Source: Bacillota bacterium
GTDB taxonomy: Bacteria > Bacillota > Clostridia > Acetivibrionales > DSM-1351
Reading direction: 5' to 3'
DNA length: 64,000 bases
NCBI GenBank assembly: GCA_023392075.1
Contig: JAEVZU010000180.1
Coordinates: 14,611 to 78,610 of the forward strand
The notes beneath the pieces are model-generated. The model saw nothing but the letters and a program-made list of their open reading frames with translations, made no database searches and had not been told where the DNA came from. Position 1 is the stretch's first letter. Each line of letters starts with the position of its first letter. Below are positions 61,491 through 64,000 of the stretch, one piece after another. The translations under genes and the position numbers were made by a program.

Positions 61491-62507
61491 TCAGGCCTTA
61501 AGGCTTCTGATATCAATCCCTGCAAGAACAAGTCTGTCAAAATGCCCAATGATTCTTGAGGCAATGCGCTCGGTGTAGAGGTCAAAGAGTTTCTTTGGCC
61601 CCAGATTTGTGGAAATGATAGTTTTACACGGATTCAGACCGTTATTGGCCTGGCGGGTATTCAGAATATTGAGCAGCTCGGCATATCTGGCATCACTTAA
61701 TGTCTCTGTTCCCAGATCGTCAATAATTAAAAGCTCAACACCAAATATACTCTGGTATTTACCGTCATTGTAGTTGTCTTCCTTAAAGGCCATCATCTTA
61801 TGTTCCGTTACAATATCGAATAAAACCGGTGCTGTCAAATAAAGCACTGTTCTTCCCTGATTCAGAAGCTCCCTTGCAATACAAAGAGACAGGAAGGTCT
61901 TTCCTACCCCGGTACGGCCGCTGAAAAAAAGGTTTTTGTAATCCGGATTATCGATGTTCGCAATAAATTCCAGGCAGGTTCTTTTTATATTAATGATATT
62001 TTCCCTTGGAGAAACAGCTATTCCGTATCTCTCCTGGTCAACTTCCTCAGGGTAATTTGTCTCGTCGAAGTTTTCAAAACTTTCGGTTCCGTTAAGACTT
62101 ATATTTGAACGCGCAAACAGATGATTTATCATCTGCTGTTTATAGCAGGAACACCTCTGGGAACCGGATGTTTCGGTGATATAACCGGTATCTTTGCATT
62201 TCTCACATTGGTACCGGGGACTGAAGAAGTCGGGACGGATGTTGTTTGCTGCAAGAATACTGGTTTTTTCATCCGAAAGCACTTTAAGATTATGTTCCAA
62301 TTCGGACAGAAGTTCTGAAGAGGAACCATTTGAAGTCAGAATCAGCCGGTTGTACTTTAACCCCATAAAACTGATCTGATTATCAATCTCCAATAATCGG
62401 GGTATTTTTGCGTACAGTCCAGCCTTTTTCTGTTGGGCAAGGTCTGCCGACACTTTTTGCCTTCTCTCATATTCTCTTGCAATAGTATTATGTATATCTC
62501 TATTCAT
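61491..62507 (-). CDS. DnaC-type helicase loader / DnaI-like ATPase
   Basis: This 338-residue AAA+ loader has an N-terminal helical region and a zinc-binding cluster (CEKCKDTGYI, then CSC). Walker A is SGRTGVGKTFL and Walker B is LLIIDDLGTE. It probably loads the replicative helicase with the DnaD-type protein encoded just upstream. GTGGAG before the ATG directly abuts the end of a family 3 repeat (62521-62634), which has inserted between the two genes. Confidence 0.9.
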   Translation of the reverse strand: MNRDIHNTIAREYERRQKVSADLAQQKKAGLYAKIPRLLEIDNQISFMGLKYNRLILTSNGSSSELLSELEHNLKVLSDEKTSILAANNIRPDFFSPRYQCEKCKDTGYITETSGSQRCSCYKQQMINHLFARSNISLNGTESFENFDETNYPEEVDQERYGIAVSPRENIINIKRTCLEFIANIDNPDYKNLFFSGRTGVGKTFLSLCIARELLNQGRTVLYLTAPVLFDIVTEHKMMAFKEDNYNDGKYQSIFGVELLIIDDLGTETLSDARYAELLNILNTRQANNGLNPCKTIISTNLGPKKLFDLYTERIASRIIGHFDRLVLAGIDIRSLKA

Positions 62508-62520
62508 ATAAACTCCACTA

Positions 62521-62634
62521 GGTGGTCTGTAACATCTAAAAGGTATTTTGTACGGCGAGGAAATTTTCTCAGGACAACGTGTTCCGGGGGAATTTTAACC
62601 GCCGCAATATATGATTTTAGGTGTTGAAGATCAC
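62521..62634. mobile_element. MITE-like element, family 3, short copy (114 bp)
   Basis: The left end GGTGGTCTGTAACATCTAAA is identical to the copy at 50319-50338. The right end (reverse complement AGTGATCTTCAACACCTAAA) matches it at 15 of 20. TA flanks both sides (62519-62520, 62635-62636). The interior aligns with the long copy (ACGGcGAGGAAA, TCTCAGGAC, TTTTAACCGCCG) but lacks its central roughly 65-70 bp. It sits between dnaD and dnaC in one operon. Confidence 0.75.
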
Positions 62635-62649
62635 TAAATTTAAGGTTTT

Positions 62650-63648
62650 TTAGGATTTATTCGTATTGGTAAAAAAGTTATCATAATAGTCATCGTTATA
62701 TTTCCGCTGCTCAAAGTTATCTCTTTGTGACTCTTTGGAAGGCTGTTTCTGCGCAGTTTGACCGTTCTGGCCGTTTTGGTACTGCGCCTTGACACTTGCT
62801 TCGTAGCCCTGAATCTCCTGTGCATTCATAAGCCCAAGATCATGCCATTTTGAGAGCAGGTTATTGAGGAATCTGAAGTCGGGATTGGTCTTGCCAACTG
62901 TTTTCTTCAGTGCGATTTCAATAACATCCATGTCATACTTGTAATCAATAACCCACTTCTCTACGAACTCATTTTCATATTCGGTCAGTGCCCTCCTCAG
63001 GCGAAGTTTTTTAATGATAGTGCCTTTAATACCTCTGACCTGGGACATTTCTTCAAAATACTTCTCGAGATCGAAAAAGTTTTGAATACCTCGCCTGTGC
63101 CAATTGGAGGCCACTGCCTCAATATAGCTTTTATGGAAGGTGTTGTTGTCATGACAGTACTTGAAGAGAGTATACATCACATCCTCATCAAATTTATATA
63201 TGGAAAACCAGTTATCAATGGTCAGGTACCAGTTCGGAGGCATAAGCCCCTGAAAGAACTTGGAGTTGATAGCTGAGAGGGTATTATTTCTGCTCTTGTT
63301 TTTTTCAAAATTTTCATTGGCCTGCTCGGGAGTGGATACGGTTTTAAGACGATAGATCCGTTTGGTCTCGAGCTCCTTCAGGTCTGTGAGTTTTATCCGG
63401 TCTTCCACCCAGCTGATAACCTCAAGATTATCCAAACTGGTAAGGGCGGCTTTTACCTCCTCAAGAGACAGATTAAGAGTCTTGGCCAATTCGTCAGTAG
63501 TGGCCTTTTTATTGTGCTTGCACAAAAAAAGCATGTAAATATACACCTTTATACAGGTGCTGTCCATAGAAGGCATATACTGGCTGATAAAAATATCTGA
63601 CACTGCTGTGTCAGAATATAAAAGTGATTTGGAATCCTCAAAAAACAT
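62650..63648 (-). CDS. DnaD-domain replication initiation protein
   Basis: This 332-residue protein has an N-terminal winged-helix DnaD-like region (CIKVYIYMLFLCKHNKKAT, SLEEVKAALTSLDNL). Two C-terminal DnaB_2/DnaD domains follow (SYIEAVASNWHRRGI and DFRFLNNLLSKWHDLGL), then a Gln/Asn-rich tail. DnaD-type proteins remodel DNA at the origin and recruit the helicase loader, here encoded directly downstream. Clostridial proteins of this layout are often annotated as DnaD-domain primosome components. Confidence 0.88.
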   Translation of the reverse strand: MFFEDSKSLLYSDTAVSDIFISQYMPSMDSTCIKVYIYMLFLCKHNKKATTDELAKTLNLSLEEVKAALTSLDNLEVISWVEDRIKLTDLKELETKRIYRLKTVSTPEQANENFEKNKSRNNTLSAINSKFFQGLMPPNWYLTIDNWFSIYKFDEDVMYTLFKYCHDNNTFHKSYIEAVASNWHRRGIQNFFDLEKYFEEMSQVRGIKGTIIKKLRLRRALTEYENEFVEKWVIDYKYDMDVIEIALKKTVGKTNPDFRFLNNLLSKWHDLGLMNAQEIQGYEASVKAQYQNGQNGQTAQKQPSKESQRDNFEQRKYNDDYYDNFFTNTNKS

Positions 63649-63846
63649 TTAATCTCCCATCTGCGTCAAAACAAACCGTTTTCCGCACTGTCTCTGTCTA
63701 CTTTTACTTCTCTTATAAAAATATTATTTTAAGAATAAAAGATAAAAGTAATGTTATAAACATTATATCATACATAGTATCAATTTGTTTTTCAGTATGA
63801 TTAAAAAACAAGTGAAAGAGAGGATGATACTATTTTTAGTATAAAA

Positions 63847-63993
63847 ATGAAGCCTGAACTGAGCGCTGCTTCAAAAACACACGTAAAAATGGCCTATATG
63901 TGTAGGAAACATGTAGAATTTGCAGGATTTATTAATTGTGATGCAAAAACTATTGACAGGAGGTTGTTAAAGATGCTAGACTATATCCAATAA
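63847..63993 (+). other. 48-codon ORF in the end region, weakly supported
   Basis: ATG 63847 to TAA 63991-63993 gives a basic 48-residue peptide with no recognisable family. There is no ribosome site near its ATG; AGGAGG at 63959-63964 lies inside it. The rest of 63649-64000 is AT-rich and holds the upstream region of dnaD, in which I see no convincing promoter. Confidence 0.15.
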
Positions 63994-64000
63994 AGCAAAG

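Noticed and set aside
1..64000. CRISPR arrays, rRNA or tRNA genes
   Set aside because: I found no regularly spaced direct repeats and no tRNA or rRNA signatures in any intergenic stretch.

Overview
The window looks like the chromosome of an anaerobic, endospore-forming, low-GC Clostridia member of the cellulolytic Ruminiclostridium/Clostridium cluster III kind. The basis is gene content: two pyruvate:ferredoxin oxidoreductases, formate-tetrahydrofolate ligase, clostridial sporulation and germination genes (bofA, sipL, sleB-ypeB, a CotS-type coat protein, a YabG stub), a T-box on aspS, and an S-layer-homology protein. The genus is an inference; no rRNA or tRNA gene lies in the window.

Layout. 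1-7.5 kb: bofA, the four-subunit porGDAB operon and, directly after it, a single-chain PFOR (nifJ) with its own promoter and terminator. 7.5-14.3 kb: a 286-bp MITE-like repeat, a CotS-family protein overlapping an orphan DUF4367 protein, fhs, a truncated YabG, veg behind two perfect sigma-A promoters, and the SPOCS/LysM protein SipL. 14.6-23.1 kb: a carbohydrate cassette made of a YesM/YesN two-component system, an LplABC-type ABC importer and a cytoplasmic sulfatase. 23.2-32.7 kb: a repeat copy, ispE, a GntR regulator, then a AAA+ ATPase, a PspA/ESCRT-III-family protein, an acetyltransferase, a two-TM coiled-coil protein, a DUF342/FapA-type protein and a triple-GAF protein. 32.7-41 kb: acpS, an SbcD/SbcC-like pair, a catalytically dead NlpC/P60 lipoprotein, an MGDG-synthase-type glycosyltransferase and sleB-ypeB. 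41-47.5 kb: marR with a heterodimeric ABC exporter, a TIM-barrel isomerase, a DUF218 protein and an FMN-binding protein. 47.5-55.5 kb: a long foldback repeat, aspS with a compound leader (15-codon ORF, hairpin, terminator, T-box), pepF, an aldehyde dehydrogenase, a SurA-N-like protein and a DUF3892 protein. 55.6-64 kb: a GNAT protein, an SLH-BsuPI protein, a divergent pair of HTH regulators with shared operators, a soluble chemoreceptor-like protein, a CPBP protease and a dnaD-dnaC replication pair split by a repeat.

How the genes work together. PorGDAB, NifJ and Fhs fit fermentative acetyl-CoA and one-carbon metabolism. The YesMN-LplABC-sulfatase block reads as sensing, importing and desulfating a sulfated oligosaccharide; a duplicated TTGGTG site lies at the expected activator position before the binding-protein gene. 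The AAA+/PspA neighbourhood resembles a bacterial ESCRT-III/Vps4-like membrane-stress module.

The least explained content is non-coding. There are three different families of short inverted-repeat elements (two in more than one copy, each with an internally deleted derivative), a 108-bp hairpin after veg, and the two-stage aspS leader. Several proteins carry altered active sites: the NlpC/P60 protein (C to S, H to D), the ABC exporter consensus site (Walker B D to N) and the CotS-type kinase fold (D to N).
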